DNA from: Mucilaginibacter sp.
Lineage (GTDB): Bacteria; Bacteroidota; Bacteroidia; Sphingobacteriales; Sphingobacteriaceae
DNA: 5,201 nucleotides
Direction: 5' to 3'
Assembly: GCA_028288315.1 (NCBI GenBank)
Contig: JAQBNY010000101.1
Location: 1-5,201 of the forward strand
Of the stretch, positions 5,021 through 5,201 are shown piece by piece (within the stretch, counting starts at the first letter, position 1; each line of letters begins with the position of its first letter). A model generated the notes under the pieces. It was not told the DNA's origin. It made no database searches and saw nothing but the letters and a program-made list of their open reading frames with translations. Made by a program: the position numbers and the translations under genes.

Positions 5021-5201
5021 ATGTCAGGAATTATTGGTAAAAAAGTAGGAATGACCAGCATTTTCGATGAGGCGGGGAAAAATATCCCTTGTACTGTAAT
5101 CGAAGCTGGCCCTTGCGTAGTAACTCAGATCAGGTCTGTTGAAACAGACGGATACGCTGCTGTTCAGTTAGCGTATGGCGAGAAGAAGGAAAAAAACACC
5201 T
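5021..5201 (+). CDS. rplC: 50S ribosomal protein L3, N-terminal part (partial)
   Basis: The first 60 codons run off the window. The product begins MSGIIGKKVGMTSIFDEAGK, and continues with PCTVIEAGPCVVTQIRS and a GYAAVQLAYGEKKEKNT-like stretch. This is the conserved L3 N-terminus (IGKK-x-GMT-x-IF, PVTVIEA-like, GY-x-AVQL-x-x-G). L3 is about 205 residues in Bacteroidota, so roughly 30% is present. It binds 23S rRNA early in 50S assembly and reaches the peptidyl-transferase centre. It normally follows rpsJ directly; here it heads its own transcription unit, with a consensus promoter and structured leader. The ATG is fixed by the family N-terminus. Confidence 0.96.
   Translation, partial: MSGIIGKKVGMTSIFDEAGKNIPCTVIEAGPCVVTQIRSVETDGYAAVQLAYGEKKEKNT

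Overview
The window is bacterial and points to Bacteroidota, most likely a Sphingobacteriaceae member of the Mucilaginibacter/Pedobacter type. The genes are moderately AT-rich and no clear Shine-Dalgarno site was found upstream of any start. The promoter before rplC fits the Bacteroidota consensus exactly (TTTG, 19 bases, TAnnTTTG). The 269-residue coiled-coil protein belongs to a family I know only from this phylum. The genus is inference.

The two ends belong together in most bacteria. Bases 1-102 are the last 33 codons of rpsJ (ribosomal protein S10), and 5021-5201 are the first 60 codons of rplC (L3), normally the next gene of the S10 operon. Here rpsJ is closed by a strong intrinsic terminator (124-155), rplC restarts from its own promoter and structured leader, and about 4.9 kb of non-ribosomal DNA lies between them.

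Left to right, the insert holds: a composite palindromic repeat (167-397) in which a 140-bp segment carrying one repeat family sits exactly inside the left arm of another; a VOC/glyoxalase-fold gene on the minus strand (412-819); about 290 bp without a convincing gene; a minus-strand gene for a secreted or membrane-anchored coiled-coil protein with a Q/P repeat (1112-1921); an AT-rich divergent promoter region; a plus-strand prephenate dehydrogenase gene of the fungal Tyr1 type (2131-3390); 378 bp of non-coding DNA with a perfect inverted repeat; an AT-rich TupA-like ATP-grasp gene (3769-4626); and about 290 bp of non-coding DNA before the rplC promoter.

The four inner genes show no common pathway and look like separate transcription units. 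TyrA oxidises prephenate in tyrosine synthesis. The ATP-grasp protein probably joins a carboxylate to an amine in cell-surface polymer synthesis. The VOC protein has no assigned substrate, and the coiled-coil protein's role is unknown. I see no defence, CRISPR, phage or transposase genes. The most notable points are the split S10 locus, the eukaryote-like TyrA and the repeat-within-repeat.
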